Shown here piece by piece: positions 7,934-16,357 of a stretch of 64,000 bases of DNA. The notes beneath the pieces are model-generated. The model was given only the letters and a program-made list of their open reading frames with translations, was not told the origin of the DNA and searched no databases. Position 1 is the first letter of the stretch. The number at the start of each line of letters is the position of its first letter. This DNA is from Jiangella alba (GTDB lineage: Bacteria; Actinomycetota; Actinomycetes; Jiangellales; Jiangellaceae), in assembly GCF_900106035.1 (NCBI RefSeq), contig NZ_FNUC01000003.1, positions 1,302,001 through 1,366,000 of the forward strand, read 5' to 3'. A program made the translations under genes and the position numbers.

Positions 7934-8887
7934 ATGACACTCGACCGACCGGCGGCCATCGCCGCGACCGGCCTGCGCAAGTCGTACGGCGAGCAGGTCG
8001 TCCTCGACGGCATCGACATCACCGTCCCCGAGGCGACGATCTTCTCGCTGCTCGGCCCGAACGGCGCCGGCAAGACGACCACCGTGCAGATCCTCTCCAC
8101 CCTGATCCAGGGCGACGGCGGCAGCCTCAGCGTCGCCGGTCACGACCTGGCCACCGACGCGGACGGCGTGCGCGGCGCGATCGGGGTCACCGGCCAGTTC
8201 TCCGCCGTCGACAACCTGCTCACCGGCGAGGAGAACCTGCTCCTGATGGCCGACCTGCACCACCTGGAGCGCGCCGAGGGCCGCCGCCGGACGGCCGAGC
8301 TGCTGGAGCGGTTCGACCTGGTGGACGCCGCGACGAAGCCGCCGTCGATGTACTCCGGCGGCATGCGCCGCAAGCTGGACCTCGCGATGACGCTGGTCGG
8401 CGACCCGAAGGTGATCTTCCTGGACGAGCCGACGACCGGCCTGGACCCGCGCACCCGGCGCACCATGTGGACGGCGATCCGCGAGCTGGTCGCCGGCGGC
8501 GTCACGATCTTCCTCACCACGCAGTACCTGGAGGAGGCCGACGAGCTGGCCGACCGCATCGCGCTGCTCGATCACGGCAAGATCGTCGCCGAGGGCACGT
8601 CCGACGAGCTCAAGCGGCTGATCCCGGGCGGGCACCTGCGGCTGCAGTTCACCGACCCGGCCGAGCTGGACCAGGCGGCCCGCACGTTCGCCGGCTCCAC
8701 CCGCGACGACGCCGCGCTGGCCCTGCAGATCCCCAGCGACGGCGACGTGCACTCGCTGCGCGCCGTCCTCGACCACCTCGACGTCGCCTCGATCGAGGTC
8801 GCGTCGCTCACCGTCCACACCCCCGACCTCGACGACGTGTTCCTCGCGCTGACGGGTCGCCCCACCGAACAGGAGCTGGTCCGGTGA
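7934..8887 (+). CDS. ABC exporter ATP-binding protein, DrrA type
   Basis: This 317-aa cytoplasmic ATPase belongs to an ABC-2 efflux pump. Walker A GPNGAGKTT is at ~41-49, the signature YSGGMRRKLDLA at ~138, Walker B VIFLDEPTTGLDPRTR follows, then the H-loop region FLTTQYLEEADELADRI. These and the C-terminal DUF4162-like part (DLDDVFLALTG) are typical of daunorubicin-resistance DrrA proteins. The ATG has a strong RBS (GAGGAG). An upstream in-frame start at 7829 would read through the repeat site and was rejected. The last codons overlap the permease GTG. The drug or lipid exported is unknown. Confidence 0.93.
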   Translation: MTLDRPAAIAATGLRKSYGEQVVLDGIDITVPEATIFSLLGPNGAGKTTTVQILSTLIQGDGGSLSVAGHDLATDADGVRGAIGVTGQFSAVDNLLTGEENLLLMADLHHLERAEGRRRTAELLERFDLVDAATKPPSMYSGGMRRKLDLAMTLVGDPKVIFLDEPTTGLDPRTRRTMWTAIRELVAGGVTIFLTTQYLEEADELADRIALLDHGKIVAEGTSDELKRLIPGGHLRLQFTDPAELDQAARTFAGSTRDDAALALQIPSDGDVHSLRAVLDHLDVASIEVASLTVHTPDLDDVFLALTGRPTEQELVR

Positions 8888-9675
8888 GCACCCTCACCCT
8901 CGCCGCCCGCGACTCCCGCACGATGCTGCGGCGGAACATGCGCCGCTGGGTCCGCTACCCGGCGATGACCGTCCAGCTGATCGGCATCCCGGTGATCTTC
9001 CTGCTGATGTTCGCCTACGTCTTCGGCGCGACGCTCGGCGCCGGGCTCGGCGGGCCGGCCGGCGACCGCGGCGACTACATCAACTACCTGGTGCCCGGCA
9101 TCATCCTCATGACGGTGTCGGCGTCGGTGCAGGGGACCGCGATCTCCGTCGCCATGGACATGCACGAGGGCATCATCGCCCGGTTCCGCACCATGGCCAT
9201 CTCCCGCGGCGCGGTGCTCACCGGGCACGTGATCGGCAGCTTCCTGCAGACGCTGGTCGGCCTGGCCATCGTCATCGGGGTGTCCCTGCTGATCGGGTTC
9301 CGGACGAACGGCAACGTGGCCGAGTGGGCCGCCGCGATCGGGCTGATCTGCCCGTTCTCCATCGCGCTGACGTGGCTGGCCGTGGCCTTCGGGCTCAAGG
9401 CGAAGAGCGTCGAGACGGCCAGCAACCTGCCCACGCTGCTCGTGCTGCTGCCGTTCCTGGGCAGCGGGTTCGTGCCCGCCGACTCGCTGCCGGCCGGCAT
9501 GAGCTGGTTCGCCGAGTACCAGCCGTTCAGCCCGGTGATCGAGACCGTGCGCGGGCTGCTGCTGGGCACCGAGATCGGCTCCAACGCCGTCCTCGCGCTG
9601 GCCTGGACCGCGGCGATCGGGATCGCCGGCTACCTCTGGGCGCTCAGGCTGTTCCGCCGGCCTCCGGTCCGGTGA
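8884..9675 (+). CDS. ABC-2 type permease, DrrB type
   Basis: This 263-aa permease has six hydrophobic segments, the first near residue 30 (MTVQLIGIPVIFLLMFAYVFG). It pairs with the ATPase to form the exporter. LVPGIILMTVSASVQGTAI in the second segment and PFSPVIETVRGLLLGT near the end are typical of DrrB and ABC2_membrane proteins. The start is GTG within GTGA, overlapping the ATPase stop by 4 bp. The 3' end overlaps the convergent AfsR-like gene by 32 bp, so the two messages are antisense to each other at their ends. Confidence 0.93.
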   Translation: MSTLTLAARDSRTMLRRNMRRWVRYPAMTVQLIGIPVIFLLMFAYVFGATLGAGLGGPAGDRGDYINYLVPGIILMTVSASVQGTAISVAMDMHEGIIARFRTMAISRGAVLTGHVIGSFLQTLVGLAIVIGVSLLIGFRTNGNVAEWAAAIGLICPFSIALTWLAVAFGLKAKSVETASNLPTLLVLLPFLGSGFVPADSLPAGMSWFAEYQPFSPVIETVRGLLLGTEIGSNAVLALAWTAAIGIAGYLWALRLFRRPPVR

Positions 9676-12600
9676 CCGGCCGCCCCAGCACCGACTCGGC
9701 CATCTCGCGCACCCGCGAGATGGCCGTCGTCGCGTCCAGGTCCGCGAGTTCGCGCTCGGCCGCGGCGGTCAGCTCGGCGGCGGTCTCGTCGCCGAGAGCG
9801 GCGCGGACGGCCGTCTCGGCGGCCACCGGCTCGGCGCGGGACCGGTCCAGACCGCCCGTCAGCGCCGTCGTGGACGCCAGCAGCCAGGCGGCGTCGGCGG
9901 GCCGCCCCACCCGGAGCGCGTGGTCGGCGAGACCGACCAGCACCCGCCCGATGACGTCCTCGTCGCCGACGGTCAGCGCCAGGCCGGCCGCCGCCGCGCG
10001 CTCGCTGCCCGCCGTCGCCAGGTCGCCGCCGGCGGCGGCGAGGTGGCCGCGGGAGTCGTACACCATGGCCCAGAACAGCGGGTGGACGGAGATGGTCGTC
10101 AGCAGCGCCTCGGCCCGGGCCAACTCGCTGCGGGCGGTGCCGAGGTCGCCGGCCCAGCGGGCGAGGTCGCTCCCGTAGAGCGCGAGCCCGGCGACGGAGT
10201 CGGGCCAGGCCAGGCCGGTCGCCTCGCGGTCGGCCCAGGCGAGCGTCGCGGCGCTGCCCTCGGCGTCGCCGAGCAGCCAGCGCAGCTGGGCCTCCTTGCC
10301 GCGCATGAACACGAGGTCCTCGGTGGTGCCGACCTGGCCGGCGGCGCCGGCCGCCTCCTCGTAGTGACGCAGCGCGCCGGCGAGGTCGCCCTGCCGCGCC
10401 AGCAGGTCCGCCAGGGTGGTCAGCGCGAACGAGATGCCCCATCGCTCGCCGGTGCCGCGGAACTCCGCCAGCGCCAGCTCGCACGGCGCCAGCCGGTCGG
10501 CCATCGGCAGCAACCGCGCCTGGTTGAGCCGGCCCAGCGCGCGGACCCACGGGTCCTCGTCGTCGAGCAGCTTCGTCATCGACTCGGTGAAGATCTCGTC
10601 GCCGTACTTCATGAAGTCGCCCATGCCGCCGACCATGCGCAGCAGCGGGTTGGTCCGGTTGCCGCGGGACAGCCGTTCGGCCTCGTCGATCCAGCCGCGC
10701 ACCTCGCGCTCGTCGCCGAGACCGGCCGTGGCGATCATCGCCAGCCCCGCGTAGGCGGTGGCCCGGACGATGTCGTCGCCCTCGCCGGGCGCCGCGAGCG
10801 CCTCGGTCGTCAGCTCGGCGCCCTCAGCCCGGTGACCGGACAGCCACCAGTACCACAGGGCGCCCGTCGCCAGCCGGACCGCCGCCCCGGCGTCTCCGGC
10901 GGCGACGGCGCCGCGCAGGGCGACGGCGAGGTCGTCGTGGACGGCGCCCAGCCGTCGCAGCCACTGCAGTTGCTCGGCCCGGCGCAGGTGCGGCTCGGCC
11001 TGCTCGACGAGATCGGTGACGTAGCCGAGGTGGGCCCGGCGGACGGTGTCGCGCTCGCCGGCGTCGTCGAGCCGCTCGAGGCCGTACGCCTTGATCGTCT
11101 CCAGCATCGCGTACCGCGGCGTGTCGCCGTCGTCGTGCACCATCAGCAGCGACTTGTCGCTCAGCGCGATCAGCTCGTCCAGCACGTCGGCGCCGTCGCC
11201 GCACACCCGCGCCGCCGCCTCCGCCGTGGCGCCGTGCGCGAAGACCGCGAGCCGGCGCAGCACGACCCGCTCCCGCTCGGGCAGCAGCCCCCAGCTCCAG
11301 TCGACGACGGCGCGCAGCGTCTGGTGGCGGGGGAGCGCGGTGCGGCTGCCGCCGGTGAGCAGCCGGAACCGGTCGTCCAGGCGGGCCGCCAGCTGCTCGA
11401 CCGTCATCGTGCGCAGCCGGGCCGCGGCCAGCTCGATCGCCAGCGGCATGCCGTCGAGCGCGCGGCAGATGCGGGCGACGGCGGGCGCGTCGGTCTCGGT
11501 GACGGTGAAGCCGGGACGCGCCGCGCGGGCGCGGTCGGCCAGCAGCCGGACGGCGTCGAAGGCCAGCAGGTCGCCGGCGGCGCCGTCGTGTTCGGGCGGC
11601 AGCGCTAGCGGCTCCACCGGCCAGACCGCCTCGCCGGTGATGCCCAGCGGCTCGCGGCTGGTGGCGAGGATGCGCAGGCCGGGGCACTCGCCGAGCAGCC
11701 GCTCGGCCAGCTCGGCCGCGGCGTCGATGACGTGCTCGCAGTTGTCCAGCACCAGCAGCGCGGCGCGCGAGCGCAGCACCGCGACCAGCCGGCCGGCGGT
11801 GTTGTCGTCGGGCGCGGCGGGGAACATCTGGTCGCGCAGGTCGAGGGCGCTGAGCACCGCGGCGGGCAGGTCGGCGCCGGGCCCGACCGGCGCCAGCTCG
11901 ACCATCCACACGCCGTCGGGCGTCGCCTCGACGAGCCCGCGCGACGCCTCGCCGGCCAGCCGGGTCTTGCCCGACCCGCCCGGCCCGGTCAGCGTCGTCA
12001 GGCGGTATTCGCCGACCAGGGCGCGCACCTGGGCGACGTCGGCGTCACGGCCGACGAAGCTGGTCAGCCCGGCCCGCAGGTTGGTCCGCGGGGCCGGCCG
12101 GTCGGCGGGTGCGGGCGCCGGCGCGGGCATCGGCGCGGACGCCGGCCCCGCGGAAGGCGGCGGCAGCTCGCCGCGCAGGATGGCGGTGTGCAGCGCGGTC
12201 AGCTCGGCCGACGGGTCGGTGCCCAGCTCGTCGGCCAGCGCCTCGCGGGTGCGCTCGTACGCCGCCAGCGCCGCCGCCGGGCGCCCGGCCGCGACCAGCG
12301 CCCGCAGCAGCTGGCCCACCAGCCGCTCGCGCAGCGGGTACTCGGCGACCAGCGTCGTCAGCTCGGTGGTCAGCGCGGCGCCGCGGCCCAGCCGCAGCGC
12401 CGCCTCGACGCGGTCCTCCGTCGCCGTCAGCCGCAGCTCCTCCAGCCGGGTCCGGGCCGCCGCGAAGTACTCCGACTTCGCGACGTCCAGCAGCGCCGGC
12501 CCGCGCCACAGCGCCAGCGCCACCCGCAGCCCGTCCTCCAAGGCCGCGTCGTCGCCCGCCGACCGGGCCGCCGCGGCCGCCCGCTCGAACCGCGCCGCGT

Positions 12601-12895
12601 CGACGGCGTCCGGGTCCAGCGCCAGCCGGTAGCCGGACGGGTGCGACTCGAGCGCCAGCCCTGGGAGCGCGCGCCGCAGCCGCGACACCAGCGCCTGCAG
12701 GGCGTTCGCGGCGCCGGCCGGTGGCTGGTCGCCCCAGATGCCGTCGATCAGCTGGGCGATCGGCACCAGCCGGCCCGGCGCCAGCGCCAGCGCGATGAGC
12801 AGCGTGCGCAGCCGCGCGCCGGCCACGTACACCGACGAGTCGTCGTCGGCACGGACCTCCAGCGGTCCCAGGATCCCGATGCGCACCGCACGCAT
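9644..12895 (-). CDS. AfsR-like regulator (SARP/BTAD, P-loop NTPase, tetratricopeptide region)
   Basis: This 1083-aa transcription regulator starts MRAVRIGILGPLEVRADD. Residues ~1-95 are the winged-helix DNA-binding domain and ~97-245 the bacterial transcriptional activation (BTAD) domain (AALAAYERTREALADELG). A Pro/Ala linker follows, then a STAND-type NTPase with P-loop GPGGSGKTR near 303-311, Walker B LLVLDNCEHV and RILATSREPLGI. The C-terminal ~400 residues are Ala/Leu-rich helical repeats of TPR type. Large SARPs of this kind activate secondary-metabolite or transport genes. The likely target is the adjacent drrAB exporter. The start was set at the first residue of the conserved domain; the frame extends upstream to 13090 without homology. 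Confidence 0.92.
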   Translation of the reverse strand: MRAVRIGILGPLEVRADDDSSVYVAGARLRTLLIALALAPGRLVPIAQLIDGIWGDQPPAGAANALQALVSRLRRALPGLALESHPSGYRLALDPDAVDAARFERAAAAARSAGDDAALEDGLRVALALWRGPALLDVAKSEYFAAARTRLEELRLTATEDRVEAALRLGRGAALTTELTTLVAEYPLRERLVGQLLRALVAAGRPAAALAAYERTREALADELGTDPSAELTALHTAILRGELPPPSAGPASAPMPAPAPAPADRPAPRTNLRAGLTSFVGRDADVAQVRALVGEYRLTTLTGPGGSGKTRLAGEASRGLVEATPDGVWMVELAPVGPGADLPAAVLSALDLRDQMFPAAPDDNTAGRLVAVLRSRAALLVLDNCEHVIDAAAELAERLLGECPGLRILATSREPLGITGEAVWPVEPLALPPEHDGAAGDLLAFDAVRLLADRARAARPGFTVTETDAPAVARICRALDGMPLAIELAAARLRTMTVEQLAARLDDRFRLLTGGSRTALPRHQTLRAVVDWSWGLLPERERVVLRRLAVFAHGATAEAAARVCGDGADVLDELIALSDKSLLMVHDDGDTPRYAMLETIKAYGLERLDDAGERDTVRRAHLGYVTDLVEQAEPHLRRAEQLQWLRRLGAVHDDLAVALRGAVAAGDAGAAVRLATGALWYWWLSGHRAEGAELTTEALAAPGEGDDIVRATAYAGLAMIATAGLGDEREVRGWIDEAERLSRGNRTNPLLRMVGGMGDFMKYGDEIFTESMTKLLDDEDPWVRALGRLNQARLLPMADRLAPCELALAEFRGTGERWGISFALTTLADLLARQGDLAGALRHYEEAAGAAGQVGTTEDLVFMRGKEAQLRWLLGDAEGSAATLAWADREATGLAWPDSVAGLALYGSDLARWAGDLGTARSELARAEALLTTISVHPLFWAMVYDSRGHLAAAGGDLATAGSERAAAAGLALTVGDEDVIGRVLVGLADHALRVGRPADAAWLLASTTALTGGLDRSRAEPVAAETAVRAALGDETAAELTAAAERELADLDATTAISRVREMAESVLGRPVTGPEAGGTA

Positions 12896-12948
12896 TCTGC
12901 CGCAGCCGCGGCGCCACCCTGTCAGTCCCGCCCCGTACCTTTCCCACC

Positions 12949-13642
12949 ATGTCCGTTCAGCCGAATCCGCACGATGCGGTGTTCGACGGGTCCTCGGTGA
13001 ACCCGTGAACGCCGCATCGCAGCTGCGAGCCGTCCTTCCGGCTGGTGTGACCGACCGGCTCGATGGCGGCACTCCGACCCTGTTGTTCACCGCACCCGTC
13101 GAGGGCCGCGAGGCCTTCCTCTACGTCCTGATCGAACACCAGAGCAGCACCGATCCGCTGATGCCGTTCCGGATGCTGCGCTACGTCGTGCGCATCTGGG
13201 AGTGGCCCTGCCGATGTCGCCGACCTGCTCGACCTCGACGGCGAGGTCATCGAGGCGGCGCGAGGGCACCTGCCCCGGTTCCGGTTCCTGCTCGACGACC
13301 TGGCCCGTCTCGACGAGCGGGCGCTGCGGGCTCGGCCACTGACCCCGCCAGCCCGGATCACGCTGCTCCTACTCAAGATCGCCGCCGGCAACCCCCGTCT
13401 CGACGACGACCTCCGTGACTGGACCGACGACCTGCGCCAGCGAGACGCCTGCCGACCAGTTGCACCAGCTGTTCACGCAACTCGGACCCGAGGCGGAGGA
13501 GGCCTACGTGACCACCGCGGAGATGCTTCGTAGCGAAGGCGAGGTCCGCGGGCGCGCCGAGGCTCACGCCGCCTCCAGCGCGCAGCTGGAGAACTGGACC
13601 GCCCGCGTCCTCACTGCCGAATCACTCGGCGACGTCCTGTAG
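12949..13642 (+). pseudogene. Decayed Rpn-family PD-(D/E)XK nuclease/putative transposase
   Basis: Fragments of one Rpn-like protein lie in order but in different frames. MSVQPNPHDAVF starts at ATG 12949. Then RRVLGEPVNAASQLRAVLP and FLYVLIEHQSSTDPLMPFRM continue in a second frame. ADVADLLDLDGEVIEAARG and LLLLKIAAGNPRLDDDL are in another, and ADQLHQLFTQLGPEAEEAYV up to the TAG-ended tail in the last. Compared with the family, about 20 residues are missing after RAVLP and a larger block after VVRIWE, so both frameshifts and deletions occurred. Intact members promote recombination. This copy should be non-functional. Confidence 0.8.
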
Positions 13643-13674
13643 GCGCTCACAGCGCGCCTGAATCGGCCGGCCCG

Positions 13675-14490
13675 TCAGGCCCGCAGCTCGGCGATGACGG
13701 CGTCGCTGTAGGGCGGCCAGGCCTCGGCCGCCCAGCTGCCGAAGTCGCGGTCGGCCAGCGCGACGCAGGCGGCGCCGACGTCGGGGTCGACCCAGAAGAA
13801 CGTGCCGGCCTGGCCGAAGTGGCCGTACGTGCGCGGCGAGTTGGTGCTGCCGGTCCAGTGCGGCGACTTGCCGTCGCGGAGGTCGAAGCCGAGTCCCCAG
13901 TCGTTCGGCCGCTGCATGCCGAACCCCGGCAACACACCGTCGAGACCGGGGAACCGCACCGTCGTGGCCTGCTCGACGGTGGCCGGGTCGAGCAGGGCCG
14001 GGGCCATGAGCTCGGCGACGAACCGCGCGAGGTCGGCCACCGTCGACCGTGCCCCCGACGCCGGCGACCCCTCGAACACCGTGCCGGTCATGCCGAGCGG
14101 CCCGAGCAGGCCGTCGCGGACGTAGTCGGCGAACGGGATGCCGGAGCGCTTGGCGACGTGGTCGGCCAGCTGCTCGAACCCGGAGTTGGAGTAGAGCCGG
14201 CGCCGGCCGGGCGCCCACGCGGCCTTGTGCTCGTCGAAGGCCAGCCCGGACGCGTGCGCCAGCAGGTGCGCGACGGTGGAGCCCTCGGGACCCGCGGGGT
14301 CGTCGAGGTGCACCGCGCCCTCCTCGACGGCGATGAGCGCGGCGTAGGCGGTGAGCGGCTTCGTCACCGACGCCAGCCGGAACTGCCGCTGCTGGTCGCC
14401 GTGCGCGCCGGCCAGGGTGCCGTCGGCGCGCACGACCGCCGTCGCCGCGTGGCCGACCGGCCACTGCTCCACCATGCGAACGCTGTCCAT
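13675..14490 (-). CDS. Serine hydrolase, beta-lactamase/class C esterase family
   Basis: This 271-aa enzyme is short for the family. The SxxK motif is SVTK at ~42-45 (FRLASVTKPLTAYAAL), and the Tyr motif YSNSGFEQLADHV at ~99 matches YxN. The third motif is not an obvious KTG; the HFGQAGTFFW segment near 228 occupies that position. Such proteins are D-alanyl-D-alanine peptidase-like esterases or peptidases. No signal peptide is visible, so it is probably cytoplasmic. It is 9 bp downstream of the MFS gene on the same strand and may share its message. Confidence 0.85.
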   Translation of the reverse strand: MDSVRMVEQWPVGHAATAVVRADGTLAGAHGDQQRQFRLASVTKPLTAYAALIAVEEGAVHLDDPAGPEGSTVAHLLAHASGLAFDEHKAAWAPGRRRLYSNSGFEQLADHVAKRSGIPFADYVRDGLLGPLGMTGTVFEGSPASGARSTVADLARFVAELMAPALLDPATVEQATTVRFPGLDGVLPGFGMQRPNDWGLGFDLRDGKSPHWTGSTNSPRTYGHFGQAGTFFWVDPDVGAACVALADRDFGSWAAEAWPPYSDAVIAELRA

Positions 14491-14499
14491 GGCCCGACT

Positions 14500-15708
14500 C
14501 TATGCGTCGCAGGTGGCCAGGGCGGGACGGCCCACGGCGACGAGCGCGCGCTCGTGTCGTCGCTCCTGGTCCCAGGCCGCGACGGCGACGCCGAGCGCGA
14601 CCAGCGCCAGCCCGGCGGCCAGCCAGACCGGCGCGACGTAGCCCCAGCCGGCCGAGATGGCGGCGCCGCCCAGCCACGGGCCGAGCGTGTTGCCGACGTT
14701 GAACGCCGACGTGTTCACCGACGACGCCAGCGTCGGCGCGTCGCCCGCCACCACGAACACCCGGGCGTTGAGCCCCGGCGCGATGGAGAACCCAGCCACG
14801 CCGACCGCGAACACCGCGGCGATCGCGCCGGCGGTGCTGCCGGACACCAGCGCGAGCACCGTCATCGTCACCGCCAGCGCGACCAGGCTGCCGACGATGT
14901 TGAGGAACAGCCCGCGGTCGGCGATGCGCCCGCCGACGGTGATGCCGAGGAAGCTGCCCACCCCGAACAGCGCCAGCACCAGCGGGACGTCCGCCTCGTC
15001 CAGCCCGGCGACGTCGGTGAGCAGCGGCGCGAAGTAGGAGAACGCCGCGAACATCGCCGCCTGGAACGCCGCGGTCGTGGCCAGCGCCAGCCAGATGCGC
15101 CGGCCGCGGAACACCCGCACCTCGTCGCGCACGCGCGGCGGCGCCGTGCTCGCCCCGGCCGCGCGCGGCACCAGCGCGGCCACCGCGGCCGCCGTCACGA
15201 CGCTCAACGCGGCCACCGACCAGAACGCCGCCCGCCAGCCCAGTTGCTGGCCGACCCACGTGCCCGCGGGCACCCCCAGCACGTTGGCCAGCGTCAGCCC
15301 GCCGACCAGCACGGCCAGCGCCCGCGCCGTCGCGTCCGCCGGGGACAGCCGGACCGCGACCACCGCCGCGACCGCCCAGAACGCGCCCGTCGCGACCGCC
15401 GACACCACCCGCGCGACCATCAGCAGCTCGTACGACGGCGCCAGCGCGGCCAGCACGTGCCCGGCCAGGAACACCGCCGACGCCGCCAGCAGCGTCGCCT
15501 TGCGCGGCAGCCGCAGGGTCGCGACCGCCATCACCGGCGCGCCGATGGTCATGCCGATGGCGAACGCCGAGATCAGCAGCCCCGCCTGCGGAATCGTGAC
15601 GTCGAGGTCGGTGGCGATCTCGGGCAGCAGCCCGGCGATCATGAACTCGGTGGTGCCGAGGACGAAGACGCTCGAGCCGAGGACGTAGACGGCCGGCGGT
15701 ACGCGCAC
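14500..15708 (-). CDS. MFS efflux transporter, Cmx/AraJ-like (DHA1)
   Basis: This 402-aa protein has twelve predicted membrane segments. It begins MRVPPAVYVLGSSVFVLGTT with EFMIAGLLPEIA, the N-terminal signature of AraJ/Cmx chloramphenicol-type pumps. The motif-A-like loop (LRLPRKATLLA) and the motif C region (GGLTLANVLGVPAGTWVGQQ) are present. Start GTG with GGGAG upstream. The TetR gene ends 13 bp before this start and reads the same way, so the pair is probably one unit in which TetR represses the pump. The substrate is unknown. Confidence 0.92.
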   Translation of the reverse strand: MRVPPAVYVLGSSVFVLGTTEFMIAGLLPEIATDLDVTIPQAGLLISAFAIGMTIGAPVMAVATLRLPRKATLLAASAVFLAGHVLAALAPSYELLMVARVVSAVATGAFWAVAAVVAVRLSPADATARALAVLVGGLTLANVLGVPAGTWVGQQLGWRAAFWSVAALSVVTAAAVAALVPRAAGASTAPPRVRDEVRVFRGRRIWLALATTAAFQAAMFAAFSYFAPLLTDVAGLDEADVPLVLALFGVGSFLGITVGGRIADRGLFLNIVGSLVALAVTMTVLALVSGSTAGAIAAVFAVGVAGFSIAPGLNARVFVVAGDAPTLASSVNTSAFNVGNTLGPWLGGAAISAGWGYVAPVWLAAGLALVALGVAVAAWDQERRHERALVAVGRPALATCDA

Positions 15709-15721
15709 GAGGGCTCCCGGT

Positions 15722-16297
15722 TCAGAGGCTGTCGACGAGCGCGTCGACGATGTCGGTGAGACGGGCGCGGTCCTCGGCGACCCTGCCGACGACGTGGATG
15801 CCGGTGAGCGCGGCGTGCACCAGGCGGGCCTTGGCGAGGGCGTCGCCGGGGGACAGTTCGCCGGTGGCCTGGCCGCGCTCGATCAGGGCCCGCATGGTCG
15901 CGACGATCGTGTCGAAGTCGTCGCGGGTCAGCTCGGCGACCGCCGCGTCGGCGCCGCCCAGCTCGACGGCCGCGTTCAGCGCCAGGCAGCCGCGCCGCGC
16001 CGGGTCACCCAGCTGGGTGTCGACGGCGCGCAGCAGGAAGCCGCGGACGACCTCGCGCACCGGCCCGTCGCGCGCCAGCAGCTCGGCCTGCTCGGTGCGG
16101 GTGCGCCGGCCGTAGCGGCGCAGCGCCTCCTCGTAGAGGTCGCGCTTGCTCTTGTACGTGTTGTAGAGGCTGCTGCGAGCCAGGCCGGTGCCCTCGCAGA
16201 GATCGTTCGTCGAGGTGGCGGTGTACCCGCTCACCCAGAACACGTCCATCGCCGCGTCGACGACGGAGTCGGGGTCGAACTCCCTGGGCCGGGCCAT
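15722..16297 (-). CDS. TetR/AcrR-family repressor
   Basis: This 191-aa regulator has its helix-turn-helix at ~22-50 (YTATSTNDLCEGTGLARSSL, YNTYKSKRDLYEEAL). The C-terminal ligand domain resembles the AcrR/YxaF group (VREVVRGFLLRAVDTQL, RRGCLALNAAVELG). The ATG at 16297 was preferred to a GTG three codons upstream. It is upstream of the MFS pump in the same direction. A 14-bp-arm palindrome lies 13 bp before its start and probably mediates autorepression. Confidence 0.9.
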   Translation of the reverse strand: MARPREFDPDSVVDAAMDVFWVSGYTATSTNDLCEGTGLARSSLYNTYKSKRDLYEEALRRYGRRTRTEQAELLARDGPVREVVRGFLLRAVDTQLGDPARRGCLALNAAVELGGADAAVAELTRDDFDTIVATMRALIERGQATGELSPGDALAKARLVHAALTGIHVVGRVAEDRARLTDIVDALVDSL

Positions 16298-16309
16298 GCC
16301 CGTCACCGT

Positions 16310-16343
16310 AGCCGGTTCTGGACCAAGCTGTCCAGAACCGGCT
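16310..16343. promoter_or_regulatory. Perfect inverted repeat upstream of the TetR gene
   Basis: Arms AGCCGGTTCTGGAC (16310-16323) and GTCCAGAACCGGCT (16330-16343) are separated by 6 bp. The position before the TetR start suits an operator. It is also 15 bp past the stop of the M3 peptidase gene, so it could instead act as a factor-independent terminator, but no T-run follows. Confidence 0.6.
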
Positions 16344-16357
16344 GCGCGACCCGGCGC

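Noticed and set aside
12896-13090. N-terminal extension of the AfsR-like protein
   Set aside because: It has no homology and overlaps the start of the Rpn remnant; SARP proteins begin at the RIGILGPLEV block.
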